Below are positions 1-11,288 of a stretch of DNA of 64,000 nucleotides, in pieces; the first letter of the stretch is position 1, and every line of letters begins with the position of its first letter. The position numbers and the translations under genes were made by a program. Origin of the DNA: Manduca sexta (lineage: Eukaryota; Arthropoda; Insecta; Lepidoptera; Sphingidae); NCBI RefSeq assembly GCF_014839805.1, contig NC_051132.1:5270001-5334000 (forward strand), given 5' to 3'. Below the pieces are notes generated by a model, which was not told the origin of the DNA, did not search any database, and saw nothing but the letters and a program-made list of their open reading frames with translations.

Positions 1-254
1 TGTGTTTATTTAATCAAAATCGACTAACAGTATCAAAAAACATCAAATACCACGTTTAGTTTGAAATCTCATAGCATCACGCTGCGTGCCGCCGTGCCGC
101 GTCTTGACAGTAACGTCACAAACATGTAGCATTTCATAATAGGCTGAGCTACTTCTTGCTCCGAAGATAAGTTAAGCCATTGAGTAGCTATAATAAGAAC
201 AAAACGAAACGAAATATCGATATATCTATCGCTAAGATATTTTATTCGCATATT

Positions 255-532
255 TTTTTTTTATTTCTTTTTTTATCAACGTGCACGGCAAAGTAACCAC
301 TGCACCTGACGGTAATTGGAGTGGGGTCCAATAGAATGTCAATTGATCAGTGATGATTACCCCTCGTATTCGACATAATTATGCTGGCCTGTTGGAACCG
401 GATATACAGAGGCCGATTCCGGAACGCAAGCTGAATTTTTAAGATTCTATAGTGGCACTCGTGTGCCACTATGGCGGGTTTTAACACACCGCTGTCCGGG
501 CGGATGTATAATATATCCTACCACTAGCAAAC
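255..532 (-). repeat. Family A retroposon copy, near full length
   Basis: Noncoding retroposon-like repeat found about ten times in this window. On the minus strand it runs from a GGTGGTAGGATAT-like head, through a GGTTTCAACAGGCCGGCATAATT-like core, to a CCACTTACCATCAGGTGCAGTG-like end, then an A-rich tail (seen here as T-runs at 255-278). The A-tail suggests target-primed retroposition. A small foreign segment interrupts the copy at about 430-462. It may be a LINE 3' end or a SINE body; no coding sequence is visible. Confidence 0.65.
431..458 (+). repeat. 28-bp direct repeat, copy 1
   Basis: This 28-bp segment, starting CTGAATTTTTAAGATTCTAT, recurs at 548-575 with two substitutions. It lies inside the family A copy, in place of the expected family sequence, while its partner lies just outside. 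Origin unknown. Confidence 0.7.
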
Positions 533-547
533 GTTAGTCCGCAATAA

Positions 548-575
548 CTGAATTTCTAAGATTCTATAGTGACAC
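548..575 (+). repeat. 28-bp direct repeat, copy 2
   Basis: Second copy of the segment at 431-458, just beyond the head of the family A copy. The two copies bracket about 90 bp of family A sequence. Confidence 0.7.
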
Positions 576-1179
576 CCGGTTTCTGGATATCTTAATTTGA
601 AATTTGTTTTCTATTACCGTGAAAGATTGAATAAAGTTTTCTTCTTTACGTCCCCTATGTTCATGTAGTCGAAGCAGGCATAGGTACTGCTCTAAAACTT
701 TAATAAATCAGACTATCGCATTGGTCATAATCGGATTCTAGGTTACGTCATTCGCATTCCCGGTAGGCGCCCACCTTAAACGGTTATCTAATCTCACCAG
801 TGTTTGAGGCTTGTTTGTTTATTAACATGTGCGGTGGGCCTTGACTGGCCGATTGCACTGTGCCTGAAACATGAGAGCTCGGGAATTGATTATGGTAATA
901 TGCAGCGTGTACGGTTAAGGTCAAGTACGTTAGGAGTTATTGTATGAGTGAATGTATGTGTGTGTGCAGATTCGCGTCGACTTCTTATTGTGTAGAATTT
1001 ATGGAGAATCTAATTATCATTAGAATTTAGAAACCGCAATCATGCATATTAGTACTTATATGTTTTTTTATTCTCTAATGGTATAACAGTTGGTAAAACT
1101 TTATTTTCACAGTGCCACTACCGACTAAATTATAATAAAATAACTTATAATAACAATCAGTTGTGGTTCACTTTTGGGT
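576..1179. other. Unannotated AT-rich stretch
   Basis: No coding signature, RNA gene or known repeat was recognised. Confidence 0.5.
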
Positions 1180-1294
1180 GTCAGGGGACGAGGATCCGCT
1201 ATTTGATACATAGCTCGTCCCCCATTAGTTATATGTTGTGTCGGGTTCCGTTTCGGAACCTTTCGACACTGCTGTGCAGTCGGAAACCCCTGAC
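1180..1294. repeat. Compound inverted repeat with two inner hairpins
   Basis: Outer ends GTCAGGGG (1180-1187) and CCCCTGAC (1287-1294) are inverted repeats. Inside are two hairpins: one with GGGGACGAG pairing to CTCGTCCCC (1184-1222), and one with GTGTCG-GGTTCCG pairing to CGGAACC-CGACAC (1238-1269). The segment is GC-richer than its flanks. It could be a small MITE or a structured RNA. No target duplication was identified. Confidence 0.5.
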
Positions 1295-2005
1295 GCTTAT
1301 AAAGATATGGGATAACGTTTTTCTTAATGTATTTTTTACTTAATTAGTTTATATTTATTTTTGTATTACACTAGGACTGGCCATTGTTGTTGCCAAGCAG
1401 TTTTACAATTTCTATTGATACTCTATGGTTAAATTAATACTGGATAGGAAGGGTTGGGCTCAAGTTTCAATGGAGATTGTAGTCAATGTAATTACAAGAC
1501 ATTTTGAGCTAACCTGCACTATGACGAGCGCAGTGCCATCCAATAATTAGGTATTCTGTTCTGGGTTGTGTTGCTACTGTTTATTTACATTTTAGGATTT
1601 ATTACAAGTCAAGAAGGTTGCAAATATTTTGAACATGGTATAATTTTATGAATATTAAGTGTTTGTAACCAGTTTTATCAAAGATATCTAAGATATTGAT
1701 AAGTTTTATGAACTTAGTAAACTAAAAAAAAAAATACTAAGAGATAAATAAAAAAATACTAATACATAAGAGACACTATGCCTGTGAATGTATTTTTGTG
1801 AGGTTAAACCAGAGTTCAATAAGAATTGTCAATAGGATAGACATTAGTTTATCTACAGGTGAGTAGGTATGTAGCTTTACTGGACTCGCGCCAAACTTCG
1901 TGTAATGGACATGCTTCGCTATTTAGTTTTTATCTAATGACCTTTTTTATGTAATAAATTTTTGTATTATATTGTCAGAATTTTACATGTTTTTTCATTC
2001 TCTCA
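1295..2005. other. Unannotated AT-rich stretch
   Basis: No gene or repeat recognised; only simple A-runs near 1723-1760. Confidence 0.5.
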
Positions 2006-2155
2006 GGGGGCCCTATTGCGTTTACGGGGGTAAATCCGTTTTTATGCAATTAAAGGCATTTTAATTGAATGACAGCTTCGAGATATATCTGTGATTGCCA
2101 GATTAACGTGTTCTCTGATGTCTAAGATATAGAGAGCCTCAGATTATAATTATAG
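2006..2155. mobile_element. MITE-like copy related to 5037-5242
   Basis: The first 50 bases align by eye with the start of the element at 5037: both have a GGGCYCTATT-like end, then AATCCGT, TTTTTRTGCAA and a GGC motif. The right end is poorly defined and its terminal repeat is weak, so this is a decayed copy or only one end. Confidence 0.35.
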
Positions 2156-3356
2156 CACCAAATAAGTGCGTAACTCTGAAATTTATATTGACATTTATAA
2201 GATTTGAAAAATATTGCGGTAATTGGACCACATATTTTTGCTTCAAATTGGCTTCAGTTAGATTTGAGAAAAATTCGCGATGAATAAATTACGTTCATCT
2301 AATAAAATGCCAAGGAATCCTTTATAAGGTTTTGTTTGAAGTTGCCAAATCCACCCCCGTTCTGACTTGTTATAATTTATAGGTTCAAACAGCAGGGTCG
2401 CGCGTGGGAGACAGATAAGTGTACGTAATATAATGTTGAAAAAGGAGTGACGCGAAAGATTTCTGACGTAGTGATGTTTTTCGGCAACGCATTTCGGCTT
2501 CTTGCTGACCGAAAATAATGTTTCGGGAACGGGTCCAATCAATTTAAATGCAAATCAACTGCGATGAATGATAAATTGATCAAAGTATTTTGTTGTTCAC
2601 TAGCAGGATGCGTTTTGAATGTATAATAGAATTATGTTTGCAAATTCGTGCGCGTGCACTGCTGTTCCCGGAGTAAAAGTTAAAATAAAAACATAGGAAC
2701 CGGTAGCTTTTATGATAATCCTAGACAATGTCTATCCGAGTGCAGAGTCACATCCACATGCGTTCAGTATTATTACTTACCTACTATTACAACTTTTCGA
2801 GCTATATTTTGTATGTAGGCAAACTAAAATCCTGTTAACACTATTTAAGCTTGAAATAGCGTCACTGCCGTGTGAACGATGAGCAACAAACTAACCATTC
2901 TAATATGTATGTGTAATCAGATTTCGGCCGGAACCGGAATAAACTACGCTCAGCACTAGCACACAATAAATCTAGCTCGCCACAGTTATCATTTCACACA
3001 GCGCAATAAACGTCATGTTTGAATCAGCTAAATGTGACAAATTGCATCGTGTATAATACATTCGTAAGCGGAACGGAATATGGACTATGAAAGTATGAAC
3101 AATGGTACACATTTCGTTTAGTAGATAAAACAAATGATCATATACTTAGGCAATTAAAAATCTGTTTCCACAAGTCAGTATAATAGAAAAGAGGTCAAAT
3201 CAATTATTGATATATGCACTATGCAAATAATTATATACTGTATTATATTATACTAGGATCATAAATATACTAGCAATTGTTTGAATACTTTCTTTTTAAC
3301 AAGTGTTATACGCCTGTCCATCTTCAAAGTTAAAGTCGTTTTATATTATTATTTTA
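2156..3356. other. Unannotated AT-rich stretch
   Basis: Short open frames up to 94 codons occur without family resemblance. Nothing supported. Confidence 0.5.
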
Positions 3357-3606
3357 CTGGTGGTAGGTCTATCATATGTGAAAGTCCGCCTGGGTAGGTA
3401 CCACCGCAATGTCTATTTTTGCCGTTAAGCAGCAGTGTGTAGTCACTGTTGTGTCTCAGGTCTCAAGATGGCGAGCGCAGCGGAATAGCAAACTATACTT
3501 TGTAATTCAAAGTGCGGGATAGTGTTTCTACTGTTTATGGACGGTCGTATCGCTTACCATCAAGCGAACAGCAAGCTTGACTCGCCATTTAAACAATAAA
3601 AAATTA
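3357..3606 (+). repeat. Family B retroposon copy
   Basis: Begins CTGGTGGTAGGTC and passes through GTAGGTACCACCGC, a GCAGCAGTGTGTAGTCAC-like block, ATGGCGAGCGCAG and GGTCGTATCGCTTACCATCA. It ends at an A-rich tail (AACAATAAAAAA). Four other copies lie in the window. The structure resembles lepidopteran LINE 3' ends or SINEs; no coding potential is seen. Confidence 0.65.
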
Positions 3607-5036
3607 TATATTCAACGCATATACATATATATAACCTGTCCATTGAACTGCGTGTGCTACGTCATTTATCTTGTTAGTGTGGCGCGGTGGCACATCGCTC
3701 TGCGCTCCGCGCGGCCTTCCTCAAGTTTAAGGTTGCGGTTATTTCAATATTATATTACGTAAATATCGTTGCCTAATGGGATGATCTATAACGTAGCTGC
3801 GCATGCTCCTAATATATTATTATACCGCATTTAATGATATTGTTGTATGTACTAGCTTTTGGCTGCGTTTTCGTATGTATATTTACGCATATTCTAGAAT
3901 AATCTAGATTAAATACTAGCGAAGATAATATTTAACATTTTACCGTGTTCAACACTGTGTTTAATTTCAGGTTTGGTTGATTATTATATTGATATTTCTA
4001 ATGCGAAAGGTAAGCAACTAAAGGTTGAAACCTAAAAAAGTAATCCGGAAATGGTTATGCATGCAATATATATTCTTATGCAAATCGGACTTGTCTACAT
4101 TTTCCATACTATATCCTTATATGTTTATGCTAGAAGTCGCTTTATTATAACTTCTAGCTACTATCCAGCTTGTCGACTTTACATTGCACACTATCGAGAG
4201 GTGATTAAAGGATTTATTTAATCTATTAGATTACGATTTATAAAACGCAACATATTGCGACCTCCATTCCGTAAAGACCTTGTCAAAACCTCGTGTTATT
4301 ATTGTTTTACTGAGTTCGAGGAATGTAAACAAATATTTCTTTACTTATCAATACAATTATGTATATTGTATGTATTGGAGATCCGTAACAACCATAACAT
4401 TCTTAATGTACTTTATAAACACAATTTGTTTAGTTTGCAGAGCTTTGGCAATGTAATAGGTTTTAAAAAATACATTATTTGAAAATAGAACAAGATGAGC
4501 GAATATAGCTTACAATGTAACGACAGTTGATGATTGCCAAACAATTCTACAAAGGTAAGTTTGTGAGAATTTTAATAAGCTGATTATATTTTAATTTCCC
4601 ATTTTTCTTTCTTCTGCCAATACTTTAACACTCAAACCCACTGTCTATTTGAAATGTTACTCAACAATATATTTTAAAAGTCAATGACCCATAAAGGTAC
4701 GTCAAAAGAATATACCAATATTGATTGATATATGGACTTTGCCGTTAAGTTCAATGTTAATTCATTGTACGAAGTGACCTAAGTGATAATGCTTAGTCAT
4801 AATCTTGCGTCATACTTATGAAATTGAGTTAATTTCGGTGATTTTATATATTGTATTTTTTGCCTTATGGCAGCGTGTTTGAAGTTCGAACGGAAAAGTA
4901 CTGAGTTATAACTAATTCTAAAATCAATAAAATGTTTCATCAACCGAAAATACGCTTTAATTGAGTTACATTCGAAACAGACATAATTGAACTAAATACA
5001 TGTAAAATAAAATAAAATAATAAAAATAAGGTCAGA
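3607..5036. other. Unannotated AT-rich stretch
   Basis: Mostly featureless. A short ACTAGCTTTTGGCTGCG motif near 3852-3870 resembles the reverse complement of Helitron-like 3' ends, but is too short to annotate. Confidence 0.45.
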
Positions 5037-5242
5037 GGGCTCTATTCCGTGTATAGAGGCGAATCCGTCTTTTTGCAAGTACGGGCGTTGTATTCTAAAG
5101 CTGGCTTCGATATATTCGATATACCCGTATAGGTAATAGTAAAAAAATGCACTATTTACCTATACGGCTATCAAAGCTTTCAGTTTATTATAATACCGGT
5201 GATTGCATATGGATATATCCCCATAGACGGAACAGTGCTCCC
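5037..5242. mobile_element. MITE-like element with central hairpin
   Basis: Imperfect terminal inverted repeats: the left end GGGCTCTATTCCGTGTATAG resembles the reverse complement of the right end (GGGAGCACTGTTCCGTCTAT). A near-perfect hairpin, CCGTATAGGTAATA (5125-5138) against TATTTACCTATACGG (5153-5167), lies inside. No open frame. Target duplication unclear. A related copy starts at 2006. Confidence 0.45.
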
Positions 5243-5699
5243 TTCCTTACTTGAACATTACAAATGAGTTAGAACGTTTACATCCACTAACAAGATGACG
5301 TTTACTACGCAAAACTTCATTTTTATAGCGAAATAAATTAATCACACTGACGCTATGAAATATCGTTTAGCTTTATGTCTATTTGACATGCTATAGTGAT
5401 TCCGTTTGAATTATTGAAGTGAACGTATGATGGCGTCTATCGGTTGGAGGGAAACGTTTATTCACGTCGAGGGCTGGCAAGTGGGTCATGTGATTATAAG
5501 TTTTCTTTACAAATTATAAGACGAGCAAGTCTATCTGTCAGTGATGTAATGTGTATTATGTCAAAGTTATTTTGTTACTCTGTGGGATTAAAAAATAAAT
5601 AATTCTGTTCTCGCTGGCCATCATGGAGTTTTCATTGCATTTGAATTAATCACGAAAAAAAAATAGAGCCTCTATTCACGCATTTATTTATAGGTCACT
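5243..5699. other. Unannotated stretch
   Basis: AT-rich; nothing recognised. Confidence 0.5.
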
Positions 5700-5937
5700 A
5701 AAATAAATATTAAACTATTTTTCGGATTTATCGAGGTTTTTATATTTTAATTTTCTCCCGACGTTTCGAAGACTTTTCAGCCTTTGTGGTCACGGGGGGG
5801 GGGAGCGGGGGGGGACTGAGGTGTTAGTCATGCGCAAACTCAAAATTACAATATCTACCTACATTTTACAATTATACAAATTTTAAAATTTTTACCTGTT
5901 GGTACGCAGAATGAGGTCACAGTGTCATGCAGTCACT
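5700..5937 (-). mobile_element. Penelope-like element 3' fragment
   Basis: Shares the CTCCCGACGTTTCGAAGACTT block, a GGGGACTGAGGTGTT-like segment and the ACAATATCTACCTACATTTTACAATTATAC-type tract with the larger Penelope-like copies at 36008-36735 and 59480-60365. Only the noncoding 3' part is present, in reverse orientation, ending in GCAGAATGAGGTCACAGTGTC. It carries an unusual G10-AGC-G8 run (5794-5814). Confidence 0.55.
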
Positions 5938-6449
5938 TACAATATTACTCATCATTAGTAGTAGATTACATAATATTATTACACTGAAACATTTTACCAT
6001 TAACCGACATTGTTCCCCACCATGTCCTTCTTTGATCGTGTGAAAACCTAAAGTAATTATTTTTAAAATAATAAACACATTAAATATTCCCCAACTACAT
6101 TGTATAAGTCAGTGACCTATTTCTTACAACTTAAAAATCAGCAAAAACAGTCTTCGAACTCACCCCTTTTATACCGATAATTCCACACGGCTGGGCCTAA
6201 ATTCAGTGGAAATAAAACTGCAGTGTCACAGATGATCAATCACCGCGACACCGCAGTAACTTGATGGATTCGACCTGGATTATACTGTTTTGTGAACTAT
6301 GGATCGATATTTGAGGGTTTCTTTTGGAATCTTGTAATGGTATGTTCGTAGTAAGGAATTAATGGAGTTTTTTTTTTTTTTTTTTTTTAATTTTTTTATT
6401 AGGTTCACAAAACTGTTTGTACACGGTAAACGGTGTTATTTGTTAATAG
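5938..6449. other. Unannotated stretch with poly-T
   Basis: Contains a 21-base T run (6368-6388) flanked loosely by inverted copies of a TTTTGTGAAC motif (6289-6298 and 6403-6412). No gene seen. Confidence 0.45.
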
Positions 6450-6606
6450 AAGTTAGTGTCTCGCGTTCCGGGATCTGTCTGTGTATGTCTGGTTTCAACA
6501 GGCCGGCATAATTGTGACAACTGCCGAGAGGTAATCATTTATCGTCAGTCTATTGGACCCCGCTCCACTAACCATCAGGTCACTTTGCCGTGTCCGTGTG
6601 AATAAA
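6450..6606 (+). repeat. Family A copy, 5'-truncated
   Basis: Carries the family core (TCTGGTTTCAACAGGCCGGC), the TATTGGACCCCGCTCCACT block and the GTCACTTTGCCGTG...GTGAATAAA end. The head is missing, as expected for a 5'-truncated retroposon. Confidence 0.6.
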
Positions 6607-7685
6607 GGACCGTAGTTTAAGAGTTTGAACTAAAGTTAAGTGTTTTTAAATTGTGTATTTTTTTGTGTCAATGTACAATGTTTAAGGTTTTCGTGCAGTA
6701 ATTTTAAATTTAAATTTTACAAAACAAATATATATATTTAGTCGCATCTACGTCATTTCTAATCACTTTAAAAATTGGATACCGAAGTTAAATTAACGAT
6801 CCGTCTACGCTCATCATATATTGTAACAAAATATACCTACAGTTACCAAAACAAGCAAATTCATTATCCATTTCATCGTTTGTGTAAACAGTAGGTAATT
6901 TAAAGTATCCTAAATTTTAGTTAACTGAAAATTAATTCAAATTTATGGGTGTCTCGCCACGTTAATGGTTTAACTTTTTCTTACCTCCGCGTGTACAAGA
7001 CTTGCCTTCATGAAGTTTAAAATGAATTGTTTTATATGAGATTTGGGCAAAAATTCTGTTACTTTTGCAAATGACTATCTTAATTTAGTTTATTTACAAT
7101 GTGGTCATTATAAATGATAACATGAACACACATACAAACACATACGCGCGCACACGCACATGCAGCCTCAAAAACACAGATTGTTATCCTCGAAATGTTG
7201 CTTGAGGTGAAATTTTTACGCCTACTTTTCGCCATGTGCAGCATTTTACAAATTTGCAACCATTTAAAAATGTTAACATTCTATCAATTGTTTTACCTTA
7301 CGAATGGAAACTGTTCATCACAGTATCCTATGGAAATTATGAAAACAAATGTTTAATCTTTAGATACAATGTTTCTTTTTAAACTCATGTGACTCCAATC
7401 TTTGTCACAATTGTTTACATCCGGTGAACATTCTATCATTTTATGTTAATTTCCCGAATCATTTGTTTTGACATTAAATCGAATACTGTAAATATAATGA
7501 CGTCACTACCAAAACATCAGCTTGCTACCCATACTATAATTGTATAATTAATATTATAATTAAATCAGCTTGTATTACAATGTTTTTGTTATGAGTTAGA
7601 TAAATTCGATAGCTACTTATAAAGGCGCTCCCACGCAATTGTTTTGTTATACAACATCCACAACGCACACTCATGTTTTTTATTT
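6607..7685. other. Unannotated AT-rich stretch
   Basis: Contains a degenerate CA/CG-rich simple tract near 7127-7165; otherwise nothing recognised. Confidence 0.5.
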
Positions 7686-7918
7686 TCTAAGGGGTAGACA
7701 GAGGCGCAAATGGTACAGCCATTTTCGGCCGTGTGTATTCCGTAACATGATATGCGAGAGGCGAGTTTGTCGTCATTTCAGGCACAAATTCAAAAGTACA
7801 GCATCAGCATTCTGAATAGAAAAATCCACTTAGCCCGACACTGCCCCGCCCAGGGATCGTACCCGGGACTTCGGCAATGCAGTCGTACCGTAATACAACT
7901 ACGCCACTGAGGCAGTCA
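7686..7918 (-). repeat. tRNA-derived SINE, family C
   Basis: On the minus strand it begins CTGCCTCAGTGGCGTAGTTG (tRNA A-box-like), followed by a B-box-like segment in the CCCGGGTACGATCCCTGGGC region. The family body ends in GGGTAGACAGAGGCG (plus strand). This is a pol III-type retroposon dependent on LINE machinery. Diverged copy. Confidence 0.65.
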
Positions 7919-8067
7919 TCCATAAAGTTTATGGTGAATATCTCTAACTTCCAGAGTTGCAACTTGTTACATATGTTAGGGACATTTTATCGTTGTATAA
8001 CACTTTTATTTTCATACGGTCTTGGTAAAATTCTGCTGCTAATGGTAACTAAAGTGTCATCCAGATC

Positions 8068-8185
8068 AAGTAGCGACTGACAAAAGATCTCTTCGTCAGT
8101 CGATAAAATTATGCCGTTTGAAACCCGGTTATACGTAGGCTGAGTCCAAAACGCGACACACTTATGTGGGCCAGTATGGCTTCAT
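8068..8185 (-). repeat. Family A fragment
   Basis: Contains CGACTGAC, a GTCGATAAAATTATGCC-like block and AACGCGACACACTTATGTGGGCC, all matching the middle of the family A copy at 60812-61066. Both ends are lost. Confidence 0.5.
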
Positions 8186-8529
8186 ACCTTAAATCTCCTT
8201 GCTATCAAGGCGAATACAAATATTCTACCATCAGAAAAAGGACCAAATATGTTCTAAAATAATTTCAGTTTTTGCTGTTACTTTATGTCATTGTTGGGAC
8301 AAATTGTGCTGATCAAACTCAATCACATTGATTCTGGGCGCTGACAAAATTCATTTAACTCAGCCGAACCTCACTCAATCACAAATCTTTGTATCCATTT
8401 GATTTATTGATACATTATATGTTATGATTAGTGTGCTAATGTAAGTGCTTTAATAGTAATCTCAACGTCATGGAACGAACAAATTAATCTTTGTGAAATA
8501 GAATATCGTCTTCATTATTTATTATTTCC

Positions 8530-8990
8530 GCCTCGATGGAGTAGTTGTAATTATACACGCTACAAGTACGACTACGACGCTGAGGTCCAAGGTTCAAATC
8601 CCGGGTCGGGCCAAAATAATTTGGGTTTTTCCATTGTAAAAATTAGTAAAGGAGCAACTAGGGAACTTGCTTTTCACTATGTGTGTTCCGACTTCCGTTC
8701 TATGATGTGATAGGGTGCGAGCCTATCGCCATTCCCCATATCGGACACAAATTTCAAATTCCGGGGTTATTTTGAGCATAAAAACACAATATCACTTTGT
8801 CTGACCAGGATACGAAGTGGGTTGAAAACCGTAAAGTTCTAGATTTGATTTCCAGATCGGGCCGGTAAAATTAATGTGAGTTCACTTCGAAAAATACATT
8901 CGCTTTGCCCGGTATTGGAATTGTATATAGAATTGTTATCTCTAAGGGGATGTAGACGGGAACAAATTTTTATGTCAAAAATAAATAGTA
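8530..8990. repeat. Rearranged family C SINE, inverted pieces
   Basis: A plus-strand SINE head (GCCTCGATGGAGTAGTTG; B box GGTTCAAATCCC near 8590) runs to about 8640. A reverse-orientation SINE body follows (8670-8815: CTATGATGTGATAGGGTGCG, then CACTTTGTCTGACC). A further plus-oriented B-box-like piece (near 8845-8870) and SINE-like sequence continue to about 8990. At least two insertions or an inversion are needed to explain it. Confidence 0.5.
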
Positions 8991-9473
8991 CCTTACTTTA
9001 TTTTAATACTTATTGAAAAAGATAGTTAAAAGAAATCTTTCGAAATTATCGTTGAGTGATTTCAGACAATTGACTTTCTTTTTTACTTTTTCTAAGGCTT
9101 CCTATTCGAATTTCAATTTGTAGAATTATCATGTTACGTTACGCATATTATAATTTATCATTATATTATTTATTTTATAAAAAGTATAAATAAAACAATA
9201 TTAATTACAAAATGTTCAAGTCTGCTGTAGACCGTTAGTAATAAAAACTACAAAACTTGCAAACCAAACATACATTCTTCATATTCCATGATTTATATTT
9301 TCATTTTCTTGTAATTTTGCGGGTAAAGAATTCATCAGCTCTGTTAAAGAGATTCATAATAAAACAAGATACGTATTACGACCATAACTGTAAACTTCAT
9401 CTGTATTAAAAATAAATTAAAAAAATCTAAAAGAAACTATGTGATTATACAAAATCGTTAACACGTTTATTTT
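8991..9473. other. Unannotated AT-rich stretch
   Basis: No gene or repeat recognised. Confidence 0.5.
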
Positions 9474-9640
9474 ATTGAAATAAAACAATTGGATGTCATC
9501 GCAGATTTTTATAGTTTTCCCTCGAAGTTTCGCAGTCTTTGTAGCCTTCATGTTCACGGAGAAGATTGACCATGAAGGCTATGCTAAAATCCTAAAAAAA
9601 GTTTTATTTCAATGTCTAACATTCGCGTAAACATAAGAAA
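9474..9640. mobile_element. Miniature Penelope-derived inverted repeat
   Basis: Left half ATTGAAATAAAAC...GTTTCGCAGTCTTTGTAGCC resembles the reverse-oriented Penelope terminal block. The right half (CATGAAGGCTATGC...GTTTTATTTCAATG) is its inverted counterpart and continues into the plus-oriented terminus ACATTCGCGTAAACATAAG, also seen reversed near 59494-59516. The result is a short foldback with about 20 bp between the TTCATG and CATGAA arms. Confidence 0.45.
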
Positions 9641-11091
9641 TCATTACGTATATTTTAATTTCAAACAATTCTGCTTTATGCAGTATGGTAAGTTTTTATA
9701 AATCATTGGTAAGTAAATAATCTTCCGAGAAGTCAGTATGTGTACATTTGCATTCTTCAAAAATATCACTTTGACTGGACGTTTTTAAAATTAGCCGCAA
9801 CTAATCCTGCGGTGAAATGATTAATGGTTGATTTGGCTCGTTTCTCGTTGTATGTTTATGTGAATTTACTTTGGATGTTAGTGGTCGTTAATTGGACATC
9901 AAATGTGTTTTTGTTTATATATATCGAAGCTAAGTGCGGTCGGAGTGATGTCATGAATGGAAACGTAGAAATTCATTCATTAATTTCGGAAGTTTTGGCT
10001 CGTTCGTAATGTACTTTAACCAATTTATTTATAAATAAGGTTGGAATGGGTCGGAATTAGGGGACCTGAATTTTTATTTTGTAATACCGGAATTAAATAT
10101 ATTTCTATTTTATAAGTTAATAAACAATTAAAATAATATAAAATGTTACATGATTTTAAATACACTAAATATTTCCTAAGTGAAATATTTCCCATTTTTG
10201 TCATAGGCTTTTGTAACATTTTTTTTCTTCCTCCTATATGTATGTGTTATATCACATGAGTGCTATCGAGAGTAAAAAGAAATCCTTTTAAAATAAGACA
10301 TTGTCATTTTTCTAGAGACAATGTTCTTGTATTTTTTGGCTTTGCATTGTTAGTTCAAAGAAAGAACCCTTGTGTTGAGTGACGAATGCTGAAAAACATA
10401 TGCAAGAATGTATAAGTAATAAGCGATCCCCGGTCTCACGCGTAGGGAATACTTCTTTATTGCCCTTAAATTAAGATTGAAATTACCATACACATAAACC
10501 ACAACGATAAAATCATTTAAATCTCTTTAAAAACACACATATTATTTTATTGTTAATAAAGTTATAACTATTTTAGTCGATGTTAAAAATAACTCTGCTA
10601 AGGGAATAATTTATTAAGTTTCAATAACAATGGTTCATTTAGATGGTTTCCTCGTTGCTTTATCTCGGATCAGAAGGTATTATTACAAATCTCTATCTAT
10701 TTACGTCAACTAGGCGTAAGATAAATCAATGTCATGTATACATATCAGTCGTTTGAAGAGGCAATTGAGCCTAGCGATTATAGGAATTACAAGGGAAAAC
10801 CCATGCGTAATGATCTCTCATTATGTTGTGCACAAGCAGGGGTAGAGACAAAATAATCGCAAATAGGAAGAAATATATTGCTTTGTTAGTCTGCTAGTGC
10901 AGTGTCTAGAAATATGTGGAGTTTAATTTTTCAAGGTCTAAACGAAATTATATTAGTATTTTGTTTTATTCGATTTCACATGTTATCATAATTTTCATTT
11001 TTCTATTTTTGGTAGCTCGTAACTTGTTTATTATATTTAGTTTTTGTATATATGTAATATACTACTGTGTGTCAAACTCTCCTAAGTATAA
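9641..11091. other. Unannotated AT-rich stretch
   Basis: Open frames of up to 64 codons on both strands lack any family signature. Nothing supported. Confidence 0.5.
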
Positions 11092-11288
11092 TCTATATTA
11101 AATTAATATATAAAGCTGAAGAGTTTGTTTGTTTGTTTCAACGCGTTAATCTCAGAAACTACTTAATCAATTGTTTTCTCACTAATAGGAAGTTGTATTT
11201 TTCCAGCGTGCTTATAGGCTACCTTTTTCCAAGAAAATGTTCACCCCAGAAAAAAAGTGACGCAGACGAAGCCGCAGGAAAAAACTAG
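11092..11288 (+). mobile_element. Helitron-like non-autonomous element
   Basis: Starts TCTATATTA...ATAAAGCTGAAGAG and ends CGAAGCCGCAGGAAAAAACTAG. A 5' TC and a 3' CTAG preceded by a GC-rich segment are typical of Helitrons. The GCTGAAGAGTTTGTTTGTTTG body is a familiar lepidopteran repeat. No coding capacity; it would need rolling-circle enzymes from elsewhere. Confidence 0.55.

Noticed and set aside
10916..11101. Hydrophobic 61-codon open frame resembling a membrane peptide
   Set aside because: T-rich DNA gives phenylalanine and isoleucine-rich translations by chance; no start context or conservation can be argued.
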